Shown: positions 36,101-48,100 of the stretch, one piece after another
Position numbering within the stretch: position 1 is the stretch's first letter
Layout of the letters: each line of letters opens with the position of its first letter
From: Triops longicaudatus
Lineage: Eukaryota; Arthropoda; Branchiopoda; Notostraca; Triopsidae
Length of the DNA stretch: 64,000 nt
Assembly (NCBI GenBank): GCA_022885665.1
Contig: JAGQDJ010000067.1
Location: 1 to 64,000, forward strand
Direction: 5' to 3'
Notes under the pieces: model-generated
Databases searched by the model: none
Seen by the model: the letters and a program-made list of their open reading frames with translations, nothing else
Told to the model about the DNA's origin: nothing
Program-made: the position numbers and the translations under genes

Positions 36101-39100
36101 CCGAACCACTTTATAACAAGGAACAAGAAACTTCCGTTGAAAGTGTTTCACAAGTTGTTTCAGCAAACCAAAATGGCGAGGTTACTAACGATGTAACTGG
36201 AAAAACTGTTCCAGGTATACCAAGTATGCTTACTTCTACCGTCGTCGATTCAGTTCCTGAAGTAGCTAGTAGCATCCAGGAGTCTTCGAAATCGGATGCA
36301 ACTTCCTCAGTACCAGTGATTGGTGAAGTCACCGAAGAGCAGAACATTTTAACCCATAGTGGTAAAAGTCTTGATATTGAGTGTCACGAAGCAAACGAAC
36401 AAATATTGATGTGCGAGCAAAGTGAAGCGGTTGAAGTTTCTTCTGCTTCAAGTGCACCTGCCAATCAAGCTGAGTTAGTTGAACCTAGCCTTCGTCACGA
36501 ATTGCTTGTCGAAGATGCATCCCCATGTTTAAGGGAGACGGAGCTTCTTTCCGAAAGTGCAGATCAGTCCGTTGCCGACGTACACCTGTCCTGCGCAGAA
36601 GGCGTTCAAGAACTTGCATTAACAGCTGTCGAAACTCCCGAAGAAGCCAATATAAGTCATCCCGATCAGCAGGTTGTAAACCATGAGATTTGTCCCACGG
36701 AAGAAGCTATCCACCTAACCGTCGGCGAAACTAACCTTGCTAGCACCATCCAGTCGCTAGAAGATCCAAACCTACCTCTCGTGTCCCCGGGTGAAGTTTT
36801 GGAATGCCTAGAATCAAAACAGATATTAGAAACATGTTTGTGGGAAAAAGCAAAAAGTGCGAGTTTTGATGACATCGCCACAGAGGAACAAATCAGCCTA
36901 AGTTTAAATTCCACTCACGCAGCATTGGTCGCAGAAAGTCTAGCAATTCAGTCACCCTTACCAGACTTGAGTGATGCGTTAGAAATGTCTGACCACGTTG
37001 CTTCTCCTGTGCTTTTCCTTGAGTCGCCTTTAATTCACGAAGAAGTGAACGAGGACATGCTCGAACATGCCTCAGTGATGGAGTCTCTGGTGACCCAAAA
37101 GGCCCAGGCTGCCGGACGCGAACTACAAGGAAGTGTCGAGGTGCAGGAAAACCAAGCCATGTGCACAGCGCTGTCATTAGAGTCCGAGTATAGAAGTGTT
37201 GATTCTGTACCTGTATTGCTTAATACAGTTACCGACGGGTGTGAAGGCTTGGCTAAACCGGCAATAGTAACTGTGCACGAAAAGAAGCAAATTGAAGATG
37301 TCTCTGACACAACCGAGCAGAGGGTTACAGAGGACGAATTTAACGCACTACTGGATGAAGAGTTGCTAGAGCAGTATCAGACAGCTGCATTTGAAAAGGA
37401 CGGAGAAGAAAATTCGGTGACGGAAGCTGACGTCAGCGAACTGCAATCAGCTCTCGAAACCATGCCTCAGGCAGAATTGACTGGGCAGGCAAACGAGATG
37501 AAACCCGCAATAGACACCTCACTTCCATGTTTCATTCCCGGAGATTTGGGATTTGCACATATGGATGTTTCACAAACTGCAGACGTTCCACGTGAGCAAC
37601 CGATGCTAGCGGAAAACTCAGCAGTTGTTGAAAATACTCAAGATTCCCCTAAATTTGACCGACAGCTGTCCAGCGTGCGTGCTCGGCGAAGTGAGGACTT
37701 GCCAGAGTGCTTTGAGATCATAACCGAACAAACGGAACAAGAATTGGGTCGTCCTGCTCCTAAAGATCTATGTTCAACTTCAATTATCTTGCAGTCCGCG
37801 TTAAGCGAAGAAATTGGTGAAATATCAAGAACTGAAATGGGATCTATCTCAGAAATACAAGAACAAATTCAGGTTGCTGATTCCTTCACGGATATTGAAG
37901 CTAAAAAACATCAAGAAATAAAGCACAGCGTTCTTCCTGAAGAAATTTTGAAATCTTCTGCGGAAAATGAGACAAGTGAAGATGCTACAGTTCAAGAAAA
38001 ACTTCCCAGGGGAAAACGACTGAACGAAAATCTTATCAGTGACCGCGAAGCTAGTCAGATCAGCCAGGAAGATGCTAGCTCGCTCTCTTCTTGGAATTTA
38101 CCGTCAACTAAGGCAGCTACAGTTAAAGTTCCGGATACTTTAGATATCGCAGTGAAGACAAGCCTTGTTGCGGAAGGAGAAGGCTTAGGAAATCTAAAGC
38201 CTTGGGACATAGCCATGGATAGTGCCCTCAAAGCGACTACAGAACCAATTGACGCTATACAAGTTAGTGAAACGTTGGAAGTCCATAGCGGAGAGCAACT
38301 GAAAAGTGAAGACGTGAAAAACCTACACAAGTTGGGTCACACAGCTTCTCTCTCTCAAACACCTTCTCACTACATCCAGACTGAGGCGACTGTCGTAGCT
38401 GATTCCCTTGAACTCAAAATCTCTGCCTTATCTGATCTCGCAGAAGAACCTGCAGTTGTTTCACATGAAATTCACTCACCTACAAATCCGCTTACAGTAA
38501 CTAACTTGCAGAGTTGGGTAAATATGGAAATTATTGAATGCAGTCAGACATCAGAGCTCGATGCGGCACAGACAATAGTTCACGATGAGGAATTGGTCTT
38601 AGCTCAGAATCAAGAAGATCGTTCTGCGAATGTCTCCGACTTGACACCTGGATTGCATAAAGATGTTCTTATGTACAATGCAGAAGTTTCATCACTTGTA
38701 CCAACATGCGTAACAGGTACCGAAGCGGAGGAAGAAACCATCTTGCTAGACATGGCAAAGGAAACTTTTGAAGTTTCGCCCGAAGCTACCGTAGTTGAAG
38801 TTACTGAAGAAAACCAAAAGAGGAAAATGTCTGAAACCGAGAAGATACAAGGACTGCAAAGAGCTGAAAATGCCGCAGACGATCAGTCCAATAAAGAGAC
38901 GGTCGTGAAGACGGAGATGGAAGAACACGTGATGACTGAACAAGAAGAACGGGAAGAAGAAATAAGCCAGTGGGTTGAACACGAGCGGTTCGCGAAGAAG
39001 CAAGCAGATGAGGAACTGACGGCAAAAGAACAAGAGAAATGCGTAGAAGAAATGCTGGTTACTGAACAAAAGAAATATGAAAAGAAAAGAGATGAAGCTA

Positions 39101-42100
39101 CCCTTGGGGCTGAAGAGGAGGAAAATGGAGAGTGTTCTAGGGAATCTGAATTTAAGACACGTGAAGAAGAAAAGACTCTGACTGGGGATACAAAATCCGT
39201 GGAAAACGCAGCTCTCAACGACGAGGAAGAAAAATGTGAAGAGAAAGACAAAGCACGTATGAAAAAGGAACAGAAAGTGCACAGTGGGAAAGATTTTGTC
39301 AAATCTGACGACAGTGTCGAAGGCGAGCAACAAATTGAAGCGGAAAGCAAGGAACGGGATGAAGAGGAACGGAAAGCTAAGGAGACTTGCGAAAGCAGTG
39401 AGCGAATCAAAACTGAAAACAACACTTGTGAAGAAGAAAGAAGGCTGAATTCTGAGCAAGAGAAGCGTGAAGAGGAGCGAATCGTAGCTGACAATGAACG
39501 TCGTGGAGAACAGCTGCAAGCACAAGAACACACACGTGAGGAAGCAGCGCGAATTACAGCAGAGAAAAAAGGAGAAGAATGTGTCGAAACAGAACGAGAA
39601 AATGAAGTGCGTCTTGAAATCGAACAAAAGAAGTGCGATGAGGAGCTGATCAAAGTTGAAGAGAAGATGTGCGAAGAAAGGCTGACAGCGGGAGAAGAAA
39701 AGTGCAAAGAAGAGCAAGTGCTGACAGAAGAGCAAAAACGTGAAGAAGAAGAAGAACTGCTACAAGCTGAGGAGCGAAAACGTGAAGAGGAACGCATCAA
39801 AGCGGAGGAGCGAAAACGTGAAGAAGACGAACCTGAAAAGAAGAAACGTGAAGAAGAGGAACGGCTTAAAGCTGCGGCAGAAAGACGCCAAGAAGAGGAA
39901 CGTGTTAAAGCTGAAGAGAGAAAGCGCGAAGAAGAGGCGCGAATCTTGGCCGAAAAGAAGCGTGAAGAGGAGCAAATCGCAGCAGAAGAAGAGGCTAAAA
40001 TCTTGGCTGAAAAGAAACGTGAAGAGGAAGAAAGAATCCTCGCAGAGAACAGAAAGCGCGAAGAAGAAAAACGGCTTAAAGCTGAGGAAGAAAAGCGCGA
40101 AGAAGAAGAGCGAATCTTGGCCGAAAAGAAGAAGCGCGAAGAAGACGAGCGAATCTTGGCCGAAAAGAAGAAGCGCGAAGAAGACGAGCGAATCTTAGCC
40201 GAAAAGAAGAAGCGCGAAAAAGAAGAGCGAATCTTGGCTGAGAAGAAGAAGCTCGAAGAAGAAGAGCGAATCTTGGCTGAGAAGAAGAAGCGCGAAGAAG
40301 AAGAGCGAATCTTGGCTGAGAAGAAGAAGCTCGAAGAAGAAGAGCGAATCTTGGCTGAGAAGAAAAAGCTCGAAGAAGAAGAGCGAATCTTGGCTGAAAA
40401 GAAGAAGCGCGAAGAAGAAGAGCGAATCTTGGCTGAGAAGAAGAAGCTCGAAGAAGAAGAGCGAATCCTGGCTGAGAAAAAGAAGCTCGAAGAAGAAGAG
40501 CGAATCTTGGCTGAGAAGAAAAAGCTCGAAGAAGAAGAGCGAATCTTGGCTGAAAAGAAGAAGCGCGAAGAAGAAGAGCGAATCTTGGCTGAGAAGAAGA
40601 AGCTCGAAGAAGAAGAGCGAATCTTGGCTGAGAAGAAGCTCGAAGAAGAAGAGCGAATCTTGGCCGAAAAGAAGAAGCGCGAAGAAGAGGAGCGAATCTT
40701 GGCTGAAAAGAAGAAGCGCGAAGAAGAAGAGCGAATCTTGGCTGAGAAGAAGAAGCTCGAAGAAGAAGAGCGAATCCTGGCTGAGAAAAAGAAGCTCGAA
40801 GAAGAAGAGCGAATCTTGGCTGAGAAGAAAAAGCTCGAAGAAGAAGAGCGAATCTTGGCTGAAAAGAAGAAGCGCGAAGAAGAAGAGCGAATCTTGGCTG
40901 AGAAGAAGAAGCTCGAAGAAGAAGAGCGAATCTTGGCTGAAAAGAAGAAGCGCGAAGAAGAAGAGCGAATCTTGTCTGAGAAGAAGAAGCTCGAAGAAGA
41001 AGAGCGAATCTTGGCTGAGAAAAAGAAGCTCGAAGAAGAAGAGCGAATCTTGGCTGAAAAGAAGAAGCGCGAAGAAGAAGAGCGAATCTTGGCTGAGAAG
41101 AAGAAGCTCGAAGAAGAAGAGCGAATCTTGGCCGAAAAGAAGAAGCGCGAAGAAGAAGAGCGAATCTTGGCTGAAAAGAAGAAGCGCGAAGAAGAAGAGC
41201 GAAACTTGGCCGAAAAGAAGAAGCGCGAAGAAGAAGAGCGAATCTTGGCTGAGAAGAAGAAGCTCGAAGAAGAAGAGCGGATCCTGGCTGAAAAGAAGAA
41301 GCGCGAAGAAGAAGAGCGAATCTTGGCCGAAAAGAAGAAGCGCGAAGAAGAAGAGCGAATTTTGGCCGAAAAGAAGAAGCGCGAAGAAGAAGAGCGAATC
41401 CTGGCTGAAAAGAAGAAGCGCGAAGAAGAAGAGCGAATCTTGGCTGAAAAGAAGAAGCGCGAAGAAGAAGAGCGAATCTTGGCTGAGAAGAAGAAGCTCG
41501 AAGAAGAAGAGCGAATCCTGGCTGAAAAGAAGAAGCGCGAAGAAGAGCGAATCTTGGCTGAAAAGAAGAAGCGCGAAGAAGAAGAGCGAATCTTGGCTGA
41601 GAAGAAGAAGCTCGAAGAAGAAGAGCGGATCCTGGCTGAAAAGAAGAAGCGCGAAGAAGAAGAGCGAATCTTGGCTGAGAAGAAGAAGCGCGAAGAAGAT
41701 GAGCGAATCTTGGCTGAAAAGAAGAAGCGCGAAGAAGAAGAGCGAATCTTGGCCGAAAAGATGAAGCGCGAGAAAGAGGAACGTATAAAAGCTGAAGAGA
41801 AAAAACGCGAAGAAGAACGGCTTAAGGCCGAAGAGGACAGACGTAAGGAAGCAGAACGAACCAAAGCCGAAGAGAAAAAGCGGGATGAAGAACGCAAACA
41901 GGCTGAAAAGAAGCAGGAAGAGGAACGCGTTAAAGCCGAGCAGAGAAGGTTCGAAGAGGAGCGAATCTTGGCAGAAAAGAAACGGGAAGAAGAGGAACGC
42001 ATCCTGTCAGAAAAGAAAATGCGCGAGGAAGAGGAATTTCTCAAAGTCGAGCAGAACAGGCGAGAAGAAGAACGCGTAAAAGCTGAGGAGAAAAAACGTC

Positions 42101-45100
42101 AAGAGGAAAAGAAAAGAGCTGAAGAGCAACAGAGGCTTGACACCGAGAAAAAGAAACACAACGAAAAGGAACGCAGTAAAGCTGAGCAGCAGAAGCGCGA
42201 GGAAGAACAGAAAAAGAAGGAAGAAGAAGAGCAGCGCCTTGACGCCGAGCGGCTTAAGAAGGAAGCTGAAGATAAACAACGCTTCGATGAGGCTCAAGCG
42301 AAAAAACCTGAAGCCGAAAGCCTGCAACATGAATCAAAGAGCAAACCCGACGAAACTCTTTCAGAACATACAAAAGAAACCAAACGGAACGACTCACGTA
42401 AACATGACGAACCCGAAGGCGAAACGCCTTCCAAGAAAAAAGCGGACGAAAGCAAGGTTAAACGAAAGAAGTCGACCAGTTCAAAGAAGGCCAAGAAATC
42501 GGAAGAAGCGTCGACTGATCCACTTGTTGAAACTGTGCCCGCCTCTAGTCCCAGGAAAGGTAGCTCAGAAAAGGTACCTGCATCCCAAGAAATCACCTGT
42601 GAATCCAAGAGACAAGCTAAGGACGCCGTGATAACTGAACCGATCTCTTCAGTTACTTCAGAAACACTAAAAAATAATCAAGACGTTTCATGTATGGAGC
42701 CGCGAATTTACAAAAAATCGCCTGTTGCTACAGAGAGCAAACCCCTTGAAAATTCAAAAGGTATCAGCGGTGCTACCAAACCGACTGGGCCTCAAAGTGA
42801 AACAGTTTCCGAAAATTCTGAATCCTCTTCCCCGATTCGCAGACGGCGCCGAACATCCAACCTGAGTGATTCTGCTCAAGAGGAATCACAGGAATCTGTC
42901 GACTTCGAAGACGTGGTGCGAAGGCGACGCATGCGCAAAACCCTTTCTACCGAGAAGAGCATGGAACGAGACTTCTCAGCGTCGTTTCCCCCTTCGGAGA
43001 TCAAAACTGAACTAGTACAGCCGAAGAAGTACAACGAAGATCACTCGACGATTCATATTACTCCTCGCGAAAGCTCGCGGCGTGAAGAGACGACATATAA
43101 GGTAGTGAACTTAAATATGCAGGTATTAATTGTCTAATGGCATGGCCATTTCTCTAGGTCGGCTTACGCGATCCGAAGAATAAACCCAAGTTCAGCACCA
43201 AACTTAGAGATATGGAAGCCGCAAGAGGTTCAAACATCAAGTTAACTTGCAGCGTGCTTGGAAGCCCCGAACCTCACATTGAGTGGTACAAGAATGGGTT
43301 TTCCTTCTCAGAAGAAGACTCTGATAGATGCCGTTTGTCGTATGAGGCAAGTACTGGCATTGCGATCCTCGAGCTGCGGAATGTCGTGCGGGAGGATTCC
43401 GGTGAATATGCGTGCGTCGCTAAGAATTGCAATGGAAGGTCAAGTGTAAGTGCGGATCTGCGAATTCGAGGAGACCTAGAATCCAAGCCTTCTCCATCGT
43501 CTTTCGTTTCATCTTTACGGGGTAATTACACTACATCAGGAAGCTTTTTAAATTGTGTTCCCGGAGTGAATAAAGTACTGAATAAGTTCCGAAATATAAC
43601 GGTTCTCTGTTCTTTGAAATAGGCGTAACACTGAACGCTCATATCTTATAGGAAATTTACTCACTAACAAAAAAGGATAATTTTACCATTGTTTTACATT
43701 TGTACTTGAAAATTGTACACATCACTTCCTTGACTTTCTTGTTAGAATTATGGAAACAGAGTACTGCGAGAGCTGGTTTTAAGTAATTTTGTTGTAATCT
43801 TTTCAGATTCCTACGATTTGTCAAAGGACGAGCTAGTGTTAGATTGCGTCGTAAGAGGGTACCCGCAGCCTAAGATTACTTGGTTCAAAGACGGAGCCAA
43901 GCTTCATTTCAGCAGTCGGCACCGCCAGTTTTTGGACTCCAGCGGGAAGTGTAAATTGGTCATCTACGCACCTAGCATGGGTGACGCTGGTCACTATACT
44001 TGCGTAGCTGATAATCGCGAGTCCACGGACGAGGTGTCTGCATTTATTACCGTACCGGAGCATGCTTGGGCCAGGTCACAGCGGCCATCCAACATCTTCG
44101 AAACGTGCGAGGATGAAGAAGAAGCCCCTGTTTTCTCGCAGGCTTTATCTGACCAGAAAGTACATCTAGGTTGTAACGTAACCTTCCACGTTAGTGTTGC
44201 AGGTAAGAATTAAACGCCCATTTGATACACACCACGTACAGTACAGTACGACATACAGGATAACGATTGTCATTTGTTCCTACTGGTATGTCGAAACGTG
44301 ATCTCACAAATTAGATATGTAGATTAAATTCATCTTGACCTGAAGATCGTCTGAACGCTTTTGTTTAGAAATAATCTTTACTAGTGAAAATTTCATCGTA
44401 GTCTTCTTTCCTGCTGGTGGTTCTTTCGTTATTGCACTGTTTTTATGTACTTTAGTGTACAAATATCTACATTTAAAATTGCGAAAGAACCACAAGGTAG
44501 TTGTAATGGATACCTCATAGGACTTCACCTTTTCACACTTTTAAAAAAGTTAACAGATGACATTCATATAATAAGCTTTCGATAGCAATGAAAAGTTTTG
44601 GGATAAAACGTGAAAGCCAGTGTCTAACATTGCCTGTATATTTCCAGTGACGTTCTGTTTACTGAGTTCGTCTTATGAGATTTTGGCTATAGAATATTCT
44701 GCAAGAATTAGTATTGTTCACGGAATGAATCACCAGTTTAGGTTCACCAGCAAACAGAATGATTAGTTTAATATAATCTTCCTATGTTACTGTTCGACAG
44801 GTTCGCCGGAACCCGAAGTTTGCTGGCTGTTAAACAACTCAAGGTTACAGCCTTCGTCCAGAGTTAGGTACTTGACACCACAGCGCGGAATCCACAGCTT
44901 CTCGATTTACAGTGTTACTGCGTCCGACTTGGGGACATACGCTTGTCGTGCTACTAACGTAGCCGGTACTGCGCAGTGTGAAGCGGTTTTAACGTTTAAA
45001 GATTCTAGTTGGAATACTTTAGCGCAACCAACTGTATTATCGACTGCACAACCCAGCGTAGCGACTTTCCTTGAAAAACCCGAGAGTTTTTTGGACGTTG

Positions 45101-48100
45101 CCAGAGATCAGGATTTGATTTTGGCCTGTACCGTGGCTGGCTTCCCCAAACCCACTTTGCAGTGGACTAAAGGTTCTCGCGACCTGTCGCTTTGCCCAAG
45201 AGTCACCATTGAAGAACCCGAAGACAACGCTCACCAACTAACGCTAAAGAAAGCTACGTATGCTGATTCTGGCACTTACTGTATACAAGTACGTAATGGC
45301 CATGGAAGTCAGCGCGCTTTTTGCACAGTGCGGGTAAGTAACATGTGGAAGCAAATTCGCTACCTTGCTGTGTCTTTTGGTGTAGCTATTTATATTCTTT
45401 TCACACAGCGTAACCGAGGGATTCAAAGTTAATTTATAAGTGTAGGTTAAGAATCTTAATTTTTGTGTTGTTTGCTGTCAAAAGCTATTTAGGCGTAAAA
45501 GCTCATCGCAGTAAGTTGCTATTCATGCTGTTCTTGCTAAGTTGATATTCTACAGGCTAACTTTGTAAACGCTTGTGAGTTTTTTTTTTTATTTATACTG
45601 GACTGTCTTCTACATAATCTTTACCGTTGTAAACAAGCGTAAGCTTTCGCCTAATACTTTCTATACCCTAAAATTTTACTAATTGGTTTATTTTTTAAGG
45701 CTACTTGTTACTTTGAAAACTTCTCTCCCTTGTACCTGTCAGAGATTTTCGATATGAGATGTCAATTACATGTTTTCTCGTGCTTTGCAGGTAAAAGAAG
45801 TGTACGTAACAACAGGGACACCGTGGGAGTTGCAAGGGACGGCCAATATCATACAAGACCTAGAAGAAAAGCGAGCTCGCAGATTTAACAAAGGTAATTA
45901 TGTCGGAACTGCTTCGTGTCACTTTCCTCCATTTGTCTTGTCTTGTTTGTAAAAGTGTGTAAAGAAGCGACAAAACAAAACAACAACGACCTTACGGAGG
46001 CTAAATTTGGATCTTGTAACAACATCGCTTGGACCCTTAGTTGCATTACCTGGCTGCGCCAACTCTTTGGCATACATGTTACTTCCTGATACACAAATGG
46101 AACTTTTTGAATCACTTTTTATCTTAACAACTTGTTATTTGAGATAGAAGCGTTAGATATAATTCTAAAAGGCGTCGATAATTCCGTTATAAGAATTTGT
46201 GAGGTGGGAAACCTCCATTTTGAGGACTTATTTACGCGCTTATAATGGGCGGGAAGAATGGGCCGCAGAAATAACGAACCCTACGAAGCTTCTCTGTAAA
46301 GATCGGTGTAGAAGCCAGAGACACGTCGGCCGTAGGTTGTAGAGCTAAGTTAAATTTAGGAAATGGTGGATTGGCTTTCGTTTCAGAGCTTGTGTGTGAG
46401 TGGCACTTTGTACGCTTTGCTTGCTGCAGTATTCGCAGCGACACGTACGTTTCCGGTCACGCTCTTTTAAATTCCAGTCAATGGACGGTGAAAGAGATCG
46501 TGTAATGGCGTTTCAAGTCATAATCGAAGGCTGTAACGATGCTGTTCCCGAAACCACCTCATTTGCTTTAAGACGGAAGTGGTCGACTAAGCAAAACACG
46601 AGCAAAATTGCCAGTTTCGCTGGCTTACAACTAGATGCAGACGGCGAAGGTTTGCAACTTCCGGTGTCTCATTTTTGACACGAGTCAGCAATTTAGCGCT
46701 GCTGATGTCTATTCGTGCGATCGTATTTCACAACAGAGCAAAATACTTGTTCCGTAGTGTCTTAGTAGCTTTGCGAACAATGTCCAAGCTAGTAACTTTT
46801 TGTGAAATCAGTGCTGCTTCTGTAGGGATACGAAAACAATGTGCACTCTTTTCGGTGACCTTGATGACCATAAGCTATGACGTGATTGAATCCTGTTGGC
46901 GCTGTTCTTTAACTCAGACTATAATTTTTAATTGATTTAGAATTAGAGGTTTAATTTTATTTACTATTAATGATTGACTTTTTCTGTACATTCAGTTTGT
47001 TTTTCAAATCTATTTGGAAGCGTGCGAAACTGATTTCCAAACATTTCGTGATATTAAATCAGATATTTTTATTTTTAGATGTACCAGGACCAATTCCTTC
47101 GCCACCAACTGCAACGGCCATCGGCAAAAGCTTTGTTTCTTTATCGTGGAATAAACCCAGTTCAAACGGGGGCGCTCCAATTATGGCATACAAAGTGGAA
47201 GCATGGTTGATTGGTGAAGGAGCTCACTGGACTGAGGTAGAATTTAGCAAAAAATGTTATGAAATTGTTTAATCCATTCTTTGTGCTTTTGGCAGCTTGC
47301 CATGTCACCCATTACTTCATACGACGCGTACAACCTAAAACCCGAGCGAGAGTACTTGTTCAGGATCACTCCACGCAACAAGTACGGCTGGGGTGAGCCG
47401 GTCACTTCAACCAGCCCGATAAAAACAGGAGCTTTAGTCCAGACGCCCCGTTTCACGACTCCTTTACATCCGCAAATGAAAGTCTTGCTAGGAAGTCGGG
47501 TATCTCTCCAGTGCGAGGTAAGATTCTATGTAATTTCTGAAATGTCTCATTAACTTTACCAAAAGTTCCTGTTCTTAAGTAGCGTTATAATATGTGTTGA
47601 TATTTTTAGTCGTTCGTTTTGTAAGTAAAACGCAGACGCTTGTGTTGAGTTTTTTTTTCCTTCTGTAAGGTTTTTGGAGTTCCTGTACCTCGAATCAAGT
47701 GGTCAAAAGATGGTTCGGACATAGACCTTTCCAAGCAGAGCCGTTATAGTGTCAAAGTAGAAGACACCCTTCAGATCTTGACTATCAACGAAGTTTCAGC
47801 TGACGATGATGCGAAATTTGTGTGCGAAGCCAATAACGCTGGAGGAACTTGTTGCACTTCCATTAGGCTATTGGTGGTTGAAGATCCTCGTATTGTCGAA
47901 GCCGATGAGAATTTCCGAAAGTAATACCAGAGAAACGACAACACTTTCAGCTCTCATTGTTTTCGATAATCTCTCTAAAATTTAGGCAAACGGAGCTTCT
48001 TGGCAAAAAGGATGCAGTGAAAATACTCGCACCGCAGTTTACCATGAGACCTCGAGATCGGCGCGTTCAGGTTACCTACCCAGTGCGCTTAACTTGCCAG

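Noticed and set aside
38746..39735. 329-codon minus-strand frame rich in Phe and Leu
   Set aside because: Antisense shadow of the Glu/Lys-rich part of the same exon; GAA and AAG codons read as Phe and Leu in reverse.
38883..42044. 1,053-codon open frame on the minus strand rich in Ser, Phe and Arg
   Set aside because: It is the antisense of the charged-helix exon. The 39-bp unit happens to lack stops on that frame, so the frame is open by repetition, not by selection.
43102..43137. Coding extension to a donor at 43122 or to the stop at 43137
   Set aside because: It would leave an intron of only 35 nt before the next exon; the donor at 43101 gives 56 nt, in line with other introns, and keeps phase.
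46480..46678. Possible extra exon in the intron before Fn3-3
   Set aside because: A good acceptor-like sequence precedes it, but entering from the phase-1 donor at 45893 gives an immediate stop, and it matches no Ig or Fn3 pattern.
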